Positions 1 through 6,310 of a stretch of DNA of 8,167 nucleotides are shown here, piece by piece; positions within the stretch are counted from its first letter, which is position 1, and each line of letters opens with the position of its first letter. The position numbers were made by a program, and so were the translations under genes. Origin of the DNA: an uncultured Campylobacter sp. (GTDB lineage: Bacteria > Campylobacterota > Campylobacteria > Campylobacterales > Campylobacteraceae); contig NZ_CALIMQ010000248.1 in NCBI RefSeq assembly GCF_938045535.1, positions 1-8,167 on the forward strand, read 5' to 3'. Under the pieces are notes generated by a model. The model was not told the DNA's origin. It searched no databases and saw only the letters and a program-made list of their open reading frames with translations.

Positions 1-727
1 CGAATAAATTCTCCGTCAAAATCACGTCAAACTGCGCGGGCGCACGCACGAGCTGCATCGCGGCGTTATCGACGTACATAAACTCTAAATTTATCCCTGC
101 ATAATTTTTCGCTAGCTCGCTTACGACCTCGCGCCACAGCTGGCTTGTTTCAAGCACGTTGGCTTTATCCACGAGCGTTATCTTTTTATTTCGTAAAAGT
201 GCGGCCTCAAACGCGACCTTAGCCACGTGCTCGATCTCGGCGGCGTTGTAGCACATCGTATTTAGCGCGTCCTTTTCGTTTTTAACGCGCGGCTGCCCGA
301 AATAAATCCCGCCCGTAAGCTCGCGCACCACCATTATATCGACGCCCTTGATGATCTCAGGCTTTAGCGTCGAAGCGTTTATCAGCTCATCAAAAATCAT
401 TGCAGGACGCAAATTTGCAAACGCTCCAAGCTCTTTGCGAATTTTTAGCAGTCCGCTTTCGGGGCGCAGTTCGCGCGGCAAGCCGTCCCATTTAGCGCCG
501 CCGATCGCACCAAAAAGCACCGCATCGCTCGATTTAGCGGTATTTAGCGTCTCATCCGGAAGCGGAACGCCCATAATATCGATTGCCGCGCCGCCCATCA
601 AGCGGTAGTCAAAATTTAGCTCAAAATTAAATTTATGGCTTACGGCATCCAGCACCTTGATCGCTTCTTCGATGATCTCAGGGCCGATTCCGTCGCCTTT
701 TATCACGCATACGTCGTACTTTTTCAT
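1..727 (-). CDS. leuB: 3-isopropylmalate dehydrogenase, partial (3' end outside window)
   Basis: LeuB oxidatively decarboxylates 3-isopropylmalate with NAD+, the third committed step of leucine synthesis, in the cytoplasm. The minus-strand frame opens with ATG at 727-725 and runs 242 codons off the window start; the family is about 355-360 residues, so roughly two thirds is present. Visible: GDGIGPE (11-17) at the N-terminus, the substrate arginines in KIRKEL (R97), NLRP (R107) and VREL (R135), Y142 in IYFG, K188 in VDKANVL and D220 in YVDNAAMQ. These match the known active-site residues of the family. The start is supported by MKKYDVCVIKGDG and by a TAAGGA ribosome binding site that overlaps the stop codon of leuD; the gap between the genes is 9 bases, so the two are probably co-transcribed and translationally coupled. 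No frameshift is seen in the visible part. Confidence 0.96.
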   Translation of the reverse strand, partial: MKKYDVCVIKGDGIGPEIIEEAIKVLDAVSHKFNFELNFDYRLMGGAAIDIMGVPLPDETLNTAKSSDAVLFGAIGGAKWDGLPRELRPESGLLKIRKELGAFANLRPAMIFDELINASTLKPEIIKGVDIMVVRELTGGIYFGQPRVKNEKDALNTMCYNAAEIEHVAKVAFEAALLRNKKITLVDKANVLETSQLWREVVSELAKNYAGINLEFMYVDNAAMQLVRAPAQFDVILTENLF

Positions 728-736
728 CCAAATTCC

Positions 737-1219
737 TTACAAGTTTATCTTTGTTTTTGCATAATTTATCGCTCCGCCGGCATCGAGGAGCTTTTGCATA
801 AACTCGGGGATCGCGCCGAATTTATACTGAGTTTTTTGAGTTAAATTTTTAATTACGCCGCCCTTTAGATCGATGCTAAGCTCGTCGCCCTGCGCGATCT
901 TGTCCGTCTCGTCGCATTCGAGGATCAAAAAGCCCGTGTTGAAGCTGTTTCGATAAAAAATCCTAGCGAAGTTCTTTGCGATCACGCATGAAATTCCGGC
1001 AGCCTTAAGCGCCATCGGTGCGTGCTCGCGCGAGCTGCCGCAGCCGAAATTTTTCCCCGCTACGATGATGTCGCCGCGAGCTATTTTGGACGAAAAATCC
1101 CTATCCGCATCCTCCATGATATGCGTCGCAAGCACCGCCGCATCGGAGGTATTTAAGTAGCGCGCCGCGATAATAATGTCGGTGTCGATATCATCGCCGA
1201 ATTTCCATACTTTTGCCAT
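737..1219 (-). CDS. leuD: 3-isopropylmalate dehydratase small subunit
   Basis: Small (swivel-domain) subunit of isopropylmalate isomerase, which with the iron-sulfur large subunit LeuC converts 2-isopropylmalate to 3-isopropylmalate. The 160-residue length is that of the short LeuD class found in epsilonproteobacteria, archaea and many anaerobes, rather than the ~200-residue enterobacterial form. The N-terminal DDIDTDIII (9-17) and YLNTSD (21-26) correspond to the substrate-recognition loop of isopropylmalate isomerases. The family signature GKNFGCGSSREHAP lies at 55-68, followed by AKNFARIFYRNSFNTG (81-96). ATG is preceded by AAGGCGG. leuB follows 9 bases downstream. leuC is not adjacent upstream, where a divergent promoter region and rpoD lie; it must be downstream of leuB or elsewhere. 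Confidence 0.96.
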   Translation of the reverse strand: MAKVWKFGDDIDTDIIIAARYLNTSDAAVLATHIMEDADRDFSSKIARGDIIVAGKNFGCGSSREHAPMALKAAGISCVIAKNFARIFYRNSFNTGFLILECDETDKIAQGDELSIDLKGGVIKNLTQKTQYKFGAIPEFMQKLLDAGGAINYAKTKINL

Positions 1220-1251
1220 ATTTCCGCCTTAAATTTTAAAATAGATGCGCG

Positions 1252-1257
1252 ATTTTA
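1252..1257 (-). promoter_or_regulatory. possible -10 box of the leuD-leuB operon
   Basis: On the minus strand TAAAAT lies about 32 bases upstream of the leuD ATG in the context GGTAAAATCG. It fits the Campylobacter housekeeping promoter, which relies mainly on the -10 element. No clear -35 box is seen. No leucine-rich leader peptide or attenuator is visible. Confidence 0.35.
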
Positions 1258-1480
1258 CCGACAAATTTATTAAAATCCGCTCAATCGCTCCGATATGAGG
1301 GCGGAATTCCTCGTTTGAAATTTAGGGCTAAATTTAAACGCAAAAGCTCAGAGATAGGAAGTGCGGAGGCGTTAAATTTTAAAGCGGCAACGTGAAGGAA
1401 GCGGAATTTTGGCGCGCTAATTTTCGTCTTGCGAACGCGGAATTTTAACGGGTAATCTTAAATTTATCTAAAAATATAAC

Positions 1481-1498
1481 CTAAATTTTAAAATTTAG
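1481..1498. repeat. 18-base perfect palindrome
   Basis: CTAAATTTTAAAATTTAG is its own reverse complement. It lies about 80 bases upstream of the rpoD -10 box in the divergent region. Its core AAATTTTAAAATTT occurs again at 6267-6280. It could be a protein-binding site or simply a product of the AAATTT-rich composition. Confidence 0.6.
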
Positions 1499-1576
1499 CC
1501 TAATTTCTAGAATTTGAAAAATCATTAAATTTAGATAGTTCGCGCCGTATATAAGCAAAAATAAAGAGCGTTTCGG

Positions 1577-1582
1577 TATAAT
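1577..1582 (+). promoter_or_regulatory. rpoD promoter -10 box
   Basis: A perfect TATAAT in the context CGGTATAATCC lies 43 bases before the rpoD ATG. Transcription would start near 1589, giving a leader of about 37 bases. The upstream DNA is AT-rich with no clear -35 box, as is usual for the sigma-70 promoters of Campylobacter. Confidence 0.65.
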
Positions 1583-1614
1583 CCAATTTTCCAAAACCAA
1601 ATACACAACGACAC

Positions 1615-1620
1615 AAGGAG
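1615..1620 (+). promoter_or_regulatory. rpoD ribosome binding site
   Basis: AAGGAG ends 5 bases before ATG at 1626 and fixes this start codon. Confidence 0.85.
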
Positions 1621-1625
1621 ATTTT

Positions 1626-3503
1626 ATGGCGAGCCCAAAAGACGCCTTAACGCCCATCGAGCAGTTCTTCGACGACAATCAAAAAAGCTACATCACCTAC
1701 GAAAGACTGATAAAATTTTTTGACAAGGCTCCCACCGCGACGGCCGTTAAGAAGGTCGAAGCGCTTACGAAAAAATTTGACGTCGAGCTGATCTCCGCCG
1801 CAGAAATCTCCAAAATCAAAAATTTAGAGGACGCGAAACTCAAAGAAGCCACGCAAAAAAAGCTGCTGGATGAGGGCTGGGACGAGGAATTTGATCTATC
1901 CAGCGACGTCGAGCTTTTGGAGTGGAGCCGTTCGGACAGCCCGGTGCGGATGTATCTGCGCGAAATGGGACAGATCCCGCTGCTGACCAAAGAAGAGGAG
2001 ATCGAGATCAGCAAAAAAATCGAGCTCGGCGAGGACATCATCATCGACGCGTTTTGCTCGGTGCCGTACTTAATAGACTTCATTTTAGACTATAAAGAGC
2101 CGCTCATCAACCGCGAACGTCGCGTCAAGGAGCTTTTCAAGAGCTTTGACGACAGCGACGAAGAGGGTGAAGAGGAGGACGAAGAGGAACTATCGGAGGA
2201 GGATTACGACGAAGAGGATGAGGAAAGTGCGGACGAGGCGAAGCAAAGGCGATCCAAAAAGAACGATAAGCGCGCTCTAAAGGTCATCGAAAGCTTCAAG
2301 GCTCTTGAAAAAGCCAAAAAGGATTGGATGAAATTTGCCGAGAAAAACGCCGAGGCGATTAAGCAGAGCAAGGGAATTTTATCGAAGCTAAACTTGGCGT
2401 TTAAAAAGAAAATTTTAAAAGAAAAGCTCATGGATCTGGGGCCAACCAGCAAGCTCATCACCGAGATCGTAAAATCGATGGAGACCGCGCTAAAAAGCGA
2501 CGAAGGCTTCGAAAAAGAGCTCAAGCGCCTGGAATACAAGCTGCCGATGTTTAGCGCCGAACTGCGCGAAAATCACAAAAAAATCCTAAAAGATATCACG
2601 AAGCTCAGCAAGGACGACATCATCGCGCGCGTGCCGGAAGCTACGATGGTCTCGACCTATGTTGATATAAAAAAGCTCTTTTTGACAAAAGAGGCAAGCA
2701 AACAAAGCTTCAATCTCGAGCCCGAGCGGCTGAAAGAAATTTTAGAGCAGATCAAACGCGGCAAGCGCATCAGCGATAATGCAAAGGCGCGCATGGCTAA
2801 GTCCAACCTACGCCTGGTCGTATCCATCGCCAAGCGCTACACCAACCGCGGGCTGCCGTTTTTAGACCTCATCCAGGAGGGTAATATCGGGCTTATGAAG
2901 GCTGTGGATAAATTTGAATACAAGCGCGGCTATAAATTTTCGACCTATGCGACGTGGTGGATCCGCCAGGCGATCTCGCGCGCTATCGCCGACCAAGCAC
3001 GCACGATCCGCATCCCGATCCATATGATCGAGACGATAAATCGAATTAATAAAATCACGCGCAAATATATGCAAGAAGGCGGCAAGGAGCCCGATATCAA
3101 CGTCATCGCGCAAGAAGTAGGCCTTAGCGTCGATAAGGTAAAGCAGGTCATCAAAATCACAAAGGAGCCGATCAGCCTGGAAGCGCCGATCGGAAACGAG
3201 GATGACGGCAAATTCGGCGATTTCGTCGAAGACAAAAGCTCGGTTTCGCCGATCGAGCAAATTTTAAAATCCGACCTTAAAGAGCAGATCGACGATATTT
3301 TAGAACAGCTCAACGACCGCGAGCGCACGGTGATCCGCATGCGATTCGGACTGCTTGACGACGAGAGCGACCGTACGCTCGAAGAGATCGGCAAGGAGCT
3401 CAATATCACTCGCGAGCGCGTCCGTCAGATCGAAAGCTCGGCGATCAAAAAGCTAAAACACCCAAAGATCGGCCGCAAACTAAAAACCTATATCGAGAGC
3501 TAG
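1626..3503 (+). CDS. rpoD: RNA polymerase primary sigma factor (sigma-70)
   Basis: Housekeeping sigma factor that directs core RNA polymerase to most promoters. All 625 residues are present. Region 1.1-like N-terminus (about 12-60, with SYITYERL), region 1.2 at about 104-136 (SPVRMYLREMGQIPLLTKEEE), then a long non-conserved segment with a strongly acidic stretch (174-204) followed by a basic cluster (206-216). Region 2 starts at about 384 (NAKARMAKSNLRLVVSIAKRY) and includes the -10 recognition helix YATWWIRQAISRAI (441-454). Region 3 begins RTIRIPIHMIE (459-469), and the 3.2 finger contains GDFVED (531-536). The region 4.2 helix-turn-helix lies at 583-613 (TLEEIGKELNITRERVRQIE). Regions 1.1, 1.2 and 4.2 together identify the primary sigma rather than an RpoS or RpoH type; Campylobacter lacks RpoS. 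The gene appears monocistronic: it diverges from leuD, and its own promoter and AAGGAG site are visible. No gene follows on the same strand. Confidence 0.98.
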   Translation: MASPKDALTPIEQFFDDNQKSYITYERLIKFFDKAPTATAVKKVEALTKKFDVELISAAEISKIKNLEDAKLKEATQKKLLDEGWDEEFDLSSDVELLEWSRSDSPVRMYLREMGQIPLLTKEEEIEISKKIELGEDIIIDAFCSVPYLIDFILDYKEPLINRERRVKELFKSFDDSDEEGEEEDEEELSEEDYDEEDEESADEAKQRRSKKNDKRALKVIESFKALEKAKKDWMKFAEKNAEAIKQSKGILSKLNLAFKKKILKEKLMDLGPTSKLITEIVKSMETALKSDEGFEKELKRLEYKLPMFSAELRENHKKILKDITKLSKDDIIARVPEATMVSTYVDIKKLFLTKEASKQSFNLEPERLKEILEQIKRGKRISDNAKARMAKSNLRLVVSIAKRYTNRGLPFLDLIQEGNIGLMKAVDKFEYKRGYKFSTYATWWIRQAISRAIADQARTIRIPIHMIETINRINKITRKYMQEGGKEPDINVIAQEVGLSVDKVKQVIKITKEPISLEAPIGNEDDGKFGDFVEDKSSVSPIEQILKSDLKEQIDDILEQLNDRERTVIRMRFGLLDDESDRTLEEIGKELNITRERVRQIESSAIKKLKHPKIGRKLKTYIES

Positions 3504-3755
3504 AGCGAAACTCCGATATAATTTACTCTTAAAACGCTCGGCAAATTTAAAATTATAGATAGCCGGGCTTTGACGTAGGTATGATTGATCCTGATGTACG
3601 ACAAAATTTAAATCCGCTAAGATCCGAGCCGAGACCGTCAATAATGTATTTTTAGTCTAAATTTATCAAATAGGACGCAAATCAGGGCACAGTAAAATGT
3701 AGTAGCACTCACTTGAAACGCCGATTTTGAGATGCTTAAGGTTTTAAATCTGTAG
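3504..3755. other. intergenic region between rpoD and the CRISPR array
   Basis: 252 bases without a convincing gene. A TATAAT box at 3517-3522, just after the rpoD stop, could drive a short transcript. The only start-to-stop frame behind it is a 24-codon one (3581-3655) with a poor ribosome binding site. A weak GAGCG/CGCTC pairing flanks this box, but no clear rho-independent terminator for rpoD is visible. 3692-3719 resembles an inverted, decayed CRISPR repeat. Confidence 0.5.
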
Positions 3756-4241
3756 GTTTCAAACTCCAACAGAGTAAATTTACACATTGCCGAATGGACG
3801 CACTCCATGGGTTATAGCCAGTTTCAAACCCCATCGGAGATAATTTACACTTTGCTTGGCAGATAAGCTCAAGCAATTTTTCATCTGAGTTTCAAACTCC
3901 AGCGGAGGAAATTTACACATAATCTCGACTGCTTTAGGAAGGGATTTGATTGCGTTTCAAACTCCAACGGAGAAATTTACACTTGCCACCTGCGCCACCT
4001 ATATTGCCGCTAATCCTATGTTTCAAACTCCAACGGAGAAATTTACACCCAGTTTTTTAAGGCACTTCTTATTAATTCTACTCGTTTCAAACTCCAACTG
4101 AGAAATTTACATAGTAAGGTTTTCGGAGGTTTGCGATGGAATTTATTTGTTTCAAACTCTAACGGAGAAATTTACACCGTTTCGGCTGAAAAGACCGAGA
4201 TCGAGCAAAGCAGTTTCAAACTCCAACGGAGAAATTTACAC
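3756..4241 (-). CRISPR. CRISPR array, 8 repeats and 7 spacers, read on the minus strand
   Basis: Repeats lie at 3756-3785, 3821-3850, 3889-3918 (30 nt each) and 3954-3982, 4020-4048, 4084-4112, 4149-4177, 4213-4241 (29 nt each). Spacers are 35, 38, 35, 37, 35, 36 and 35 nt, all different. On the plus strand each repeat starts GTTTCAAAC and most end AAATTTACAC; the middle CTCC-AAC-GGAG can form a short hairpin. Read on the minus strand the repeat ends in TTTGAAAC, the usual 3' end of transcribed type I-B and III repeats and the source of the 8-nt crRNA tag. Repeats at 3954, 4020 and 4213 are identical, whereas those at 3756, 3821 and 3889 carry substitutions and an extra base. Decay marks the trailer end, so the leader should lie beyond 4241 and transcription should run leftwards, convergent with rpoD. 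No cas gene is in the window, so the subtype (I-B is my best guess) and activity are unproven. Confidence 0.96.
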
Positions 4242-4340
4242 AGCGCTAGAAATTCTATTTTTTCAGGCTATGAGTATTGAAGTTTATATTCTTACCCCTT
4301 AAATTTAGATAAGCGGCAAAGGCTGTTTAAAGTAAAATAC
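4242..4340 (-). promoter_or_regulatory. probable CRISPR leader
   Basis: AT-rich DNA next to the conserved end of the array, where new spacers would be inserted. On the minus strand a TATAAA box (4288-4283) in the context GAATATAAACTT would start transcription near 4276, about 35 bases before the first repeat. Assignment rests on the repeat polarity and on repeat decay at the opposite end; the leader length is a guess. Confidence 0.5.
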
Positions 4341-4423
4341 CGTATTTGCGGTGTTTTGCAAATTTCAGCCAAAGCTTTATCGGTATATTTGCAAAATTCC
4401 AACCAAAATCGATAGCGCGATTT

Positions 4424-4451
4424 AACGGCGCAAAAGCCGCCGCCGTTTTGC
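4424..4451. terminator. GC-rich hairpin, possible terminator
   Basis: AACGGCG (4424-4430) pairs perfectly with CGCCGTT (4441-4447); alternatively GCAAAA (4430-4435) pairs with TTTTGC (4446-4451). Only four T residues follow on the plus strand, so termination function is uncertain, and no plus-strand gene upstream clearly needs it. Confidence 0.25.
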
Positions 4452-4661
4452 CGCGCTGTCATTCCGCCTCACATCATCTGGCTGGCTTACTGCATGCCGA
4501 CGAACCGGCAACTCGGCACCGACAAACTTTGACACACACTCAATCGCATCCCGCTTGCCGCACTGCCGTACCCGCAATCGCAGCACCCATAAATTTTGCC
4601 GGATTGCCGTGCCGACAACCGCAATACTATATTAAATTTACTGCTCCGCCGTGCCGTCCCA

Positions 4662-4748
4662 CTCTTAAAATTACCTTCTGTAGCCAAGGGTGTACTGGAT
4701 AACACGACGTCGGTATTTTTGTTTTTCTCTAAATTTACCTTCCGTAGC
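4662..4748. repeat. imperfect direct repeat pair
   Basis: 4662-4684 and 4727-4748 align as CTCT(T)AAA(A/T)(A/T)TTACCTTC(T/C)GTAGC, with start points 65 bases apart. Weaker copies of the same pattern appear near 4587 and 4629. Confidence 0.45.
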
Positions 4749-4758
4749 GTCGCCAAAT

Positions 4759-6207
4759 TTAACCGCGTCGCAAGCTGCATTTTTTAAGGTAGCTATAAAT
4801 CCAGGCTCCGAGTAATAAAATCGCCGCGAGGCAGTACATATAAAAGGCCGCGCCGTTTTCATACTCCACGTCCTGCGCGCTAAAGACCTGCTGCGACATC
4901 TCGGGGTTTCGCGCCGCCTCGTCCGCGATCTGCGCCATCACCTCATCATCATGCACGTCTAGCGTGATCTTTCGCAGATCGATGAAATTCGTCCGCTTAT
5001 CCAGATGCCTGCCGCTGCGACCCGTGACGTAAACGCTATGCGAGTAAAAATTTAGATAATAAAATCCCGCGTCGTCTTTCAAAAGCCTTTCCGAGATCTG
5101 CCGCACGGCGCCTTTAAACGGATTGTCGCCCGCCCTTTTTAGCGCACTTAGCTTACTGCCGTCTGCTCCAAATTTATAATACACGTACCAAAACGCATCT
5201 TTGAGCAGGCCTTCGGCGCCGCTGCCGCGCGGGCGATTTAAAATTTTATCCTTGCTTAGATAAAATATGCCGTTTTTGCTCGCAAACAGCATGTATTCCT
5301 GATGCCCACTCTGAAAATTTAGCGGCGTATAGGGCTCGTTTGCAGCCTCAAACCTCTCGCCGTTCATCAGCACCGCGCCCGTAGCTGGATCAAAAAGAAA
5401 CTCTATGCCCGAGTTTGGCTCCACGAGATACATCTGCTCACTAGGCGTGAAATTTAGCCTCTCGCCGTCCGCATAGACGCTGCGTCCGTCGCTTAGCCAA
5501 TTATCGATCAGGCGAAAGTGCACGGGCAGCTCGGGGCCGTCTTCGTATATGTTTTTTCGCCTTATCTGTTTTAGATTTTTTACGTCCGCGCCCTCTAAAA
5601 TTTTACCCTCGTAAAATACCCGCTCGCCGTCCGTGGCCACATACGGGCTCTCGGTCAGTGGCCAGATGGGCGCGCTAGTATCAAGTCTGGCGTAGGGATA
5701 GTTGTACTCCTGCGGCCATTTGGAGAGCCCGAACGCATGTAAAAACACTTTATAAATGTAGCTTATCGCACCGCCCGTGCGCTGCGTGACGTCCGAGCAG
5801 AAGTAGCTCACGCGTCCGTCGCTGTAGTAGCGAGAGCCGATCTTTTGCGTGCGAGCGGGATCTAGCCCCGTCATCTTGCGAGCGCCGCAAAATACGCTAC
5901 TAGCGTCCATACCGACGTTTGTGTAGGAGTATCTGCCGGTATCAAGCGCGCGAAAGCTCGCCGCGTCCGCACCGCCCTCTAACTCGTAAGGAGCAAGGTT
6001 CCAAGAGCGTAGATAAATTTTGCCGCCGATGTCGTAATAATCGCTTCTGCCGATCTTTTGCGCGTCCGCGGGCAGCTCGCGCGAGCGGTCATACACCGAC
6101 AGCTCATAGATAAAAACGAGCGAGACGAAGAGCGGCACGAAAAGTATCGCAAAGAGCAGCTTTAGCGCCTTTTTATCAAATTTACTTAAATTATCTGCCT
6201 TTTTCAT
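4759..6207 (-). CDS. membrane-anchored DKNYY-repeat-like protein, function unknown
   Basis: 482 residues. A short basic N-terminus (MKKADNLSKFDKKALK) leads into a hydrophobic segment at about 15-35, and a second hydrophobic segment lies at about 453-474, ending in YLKKCSLRRG. The ~415 residues between them are probably extracytoplasmic and consist of recurring short beta-type units in which an Asp/Gly turn is followed by YY or VFY and a G-x-I/L step: GRSDYYDIGGKIY (53-65), GSRYYSDGRVSYF (124-136), ATDGERVFYEGKIL (191-204), LSDGRSVYADGERL (238-251), ASKNGIFYLSKDKIL (309-323) and KDDAGFYYLNFYSHSVYV (377-394). This resembles the DKNYY family, common in oral bacteria and of unknown role. The protein has one or two membrane spans and no catalytic motif I can name. 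The gene stands alone, 182 bases after uraA on the same strand. It has no good ribosome binding site, and a TATAAT box is only 6 bases from the ATG. Confidence 0.85.
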   Translation of the reverse strand: MKKADNLSKFDKKALKLLFAILFVPLFVSLVFIYELSVYDRSRELPADAQKIGRSDYYDIGGKIYLRSWNLAPYELEGGADAASFRALDTGRYSYTNVGMDASSVFCGARKMTGLDPARTQKIGSRYYSDGRVSYFCSDVTQRTGGAISYIYKVFLHAFGLSKWPQEYNYPYARLDTSAPIWPLTESPYVATDGERVFYEGKILEGADVKNLKQIRRKNIYEDGPELPVHFRLIDNWLSDGRSVYADGERLNFTPSEQMYLVEPNSGIEFLFDPATGAVLMNGERFEAANEPYTPLNFQSGHQEYMLFASKNGIFYLSKDKILNRPRGSGAEGLLKDAFWYVYYKFGADGSKLSALKRAGDNPFKGAVRQISERLLKDDAGFYYLNFYSHSVYVTGRSGRHLDKRTNFIDLRKITLDVHDDEVMAQIADEAARNPEMSQQVFSAQDVEYENGAAFYMYCLAAILLLGAWIYSYLKKCSLRRG

Positions 6208-6213
6208 AAGGCA

Positions 6214-6219
6214 ATTATA
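6214..6219 (-). promoter_or_regulatory. -10 box immediately upstream of the DKNYY-like gene
   Basis: The minus strand reads GATATATAATTGCCTTATG: a perfect TATAAT ends 6 bases before the start codon at 6207. If used, transcription would start at or next to the ATG and give a leaderless mRNA, which fits the lack of a Shine-Dalgarno sequence. Alternatively the true start codon is further downstream, or the box is chance. Confidence 0.45.
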
Positions 6220-6266
6220 TATCTTGCTAGTTTAAAACGTTAGAAATTTGCGAGCGTTTGCGAGGA

Positions 6267-6280
6267 AAATTTTAAAATTT
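6267..6280. repeat. 14-base palindrome AAATTTTAAAATTT
   Basis: Same palindromic core as at 1481-1498, again in an intergenic region and again followed by AGG or AGC. Confidence 0.5.
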
Positions 6281-6310
6281 AGGCTGCGGTAAATTTAGCG
6301 GCGAAAGCTG

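Larger units (their letters stand above)
1220..1625. other. divergent leuD/rpoD intergenic region
   Basis: 406 bases separate the start codons of leuD (minus) and rpoD (plus). I see no credible gene: all frames are short or lack a ribosome binding site. The region contains the promoters of both operons, an 18-base palindrome (1481-1498), many copies of AAATTT(A), and three GCGGAATT words near 1301, 1400 and 1437. It may hold more regulatory information than the listed sites, but nothing else is recognisable. Confidence 0.7.
4341..4758. other. non-coding region between the CRISPR leader and the membrane protein gene
   Basis: About 420 bases with no convincing gene. The overlapping open frames here (up to 118 codons on plus and 97 on minus) lack good ribosome binding sites and have unusual, Cys/Arg/Ser-rich translations with no recognisable domain. 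The DNA contains a 33-base-spaced imperfect direct repeat (4358-4410), a GC-rich hairpin (4424-4451) and diverged repeats of a TAAATTTAC...CCGTAGC type (about 4587-4748). It could be a decayed gene or an intergenic repeat cluster. Confidence 0.5.

Noticed and set aside
348..844. Plus-strand open frames of 86 and 69 codons over leuB and leuD
   Set aside because: They are antisense to well-conserved genes, have no ribosome binding site and give low-complexity translations.
1481..1678. 65-codon minus-strand frame across the rpoD promoter and start
   Set aside because: It overlaps the rpoD start, lacks a ribosome binding site and has no recognisable sequence.
2148..2240. Purine-rich tract in rpoD encoding an acidic run (about residues 174-204)
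   Set aside because: Acidic stretches in the non-conserved part of primary sigma factors are common, including in E. coli RpoD; not a separate element.
1697..3409. Minus-strand open frames of 111-154 codons within rpoD
   Set aside because: Antisense shadows of the sigma factor gene; Ser/Leu-rich translations mirror its Asp/Glu/Lys codons.
3504..4345. tracrRNA or Cas9-type (II-C) organisation of the CRISPR locus
   Set aside because: The repeat is 29-30 nt rather than 36, ends in TTTGAAAC, and no convincing anti-repeat is present.
4346..4702. 118-codon plus-strand frame from a TTG start
   Set aside because: There is no good ribosome binding site, the composition is odd (Cys, His, Arg and Pro rich), no domain is seen, and it overlaps repeats and a hairpin.
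4487..4780. 97-codon minus-strand frame overlapping the end of the DKNYY-like gene
   Set aside because: It overlaps the real gene in another frame and contains no recognisable motif; a decayed gene cannot be excluded.
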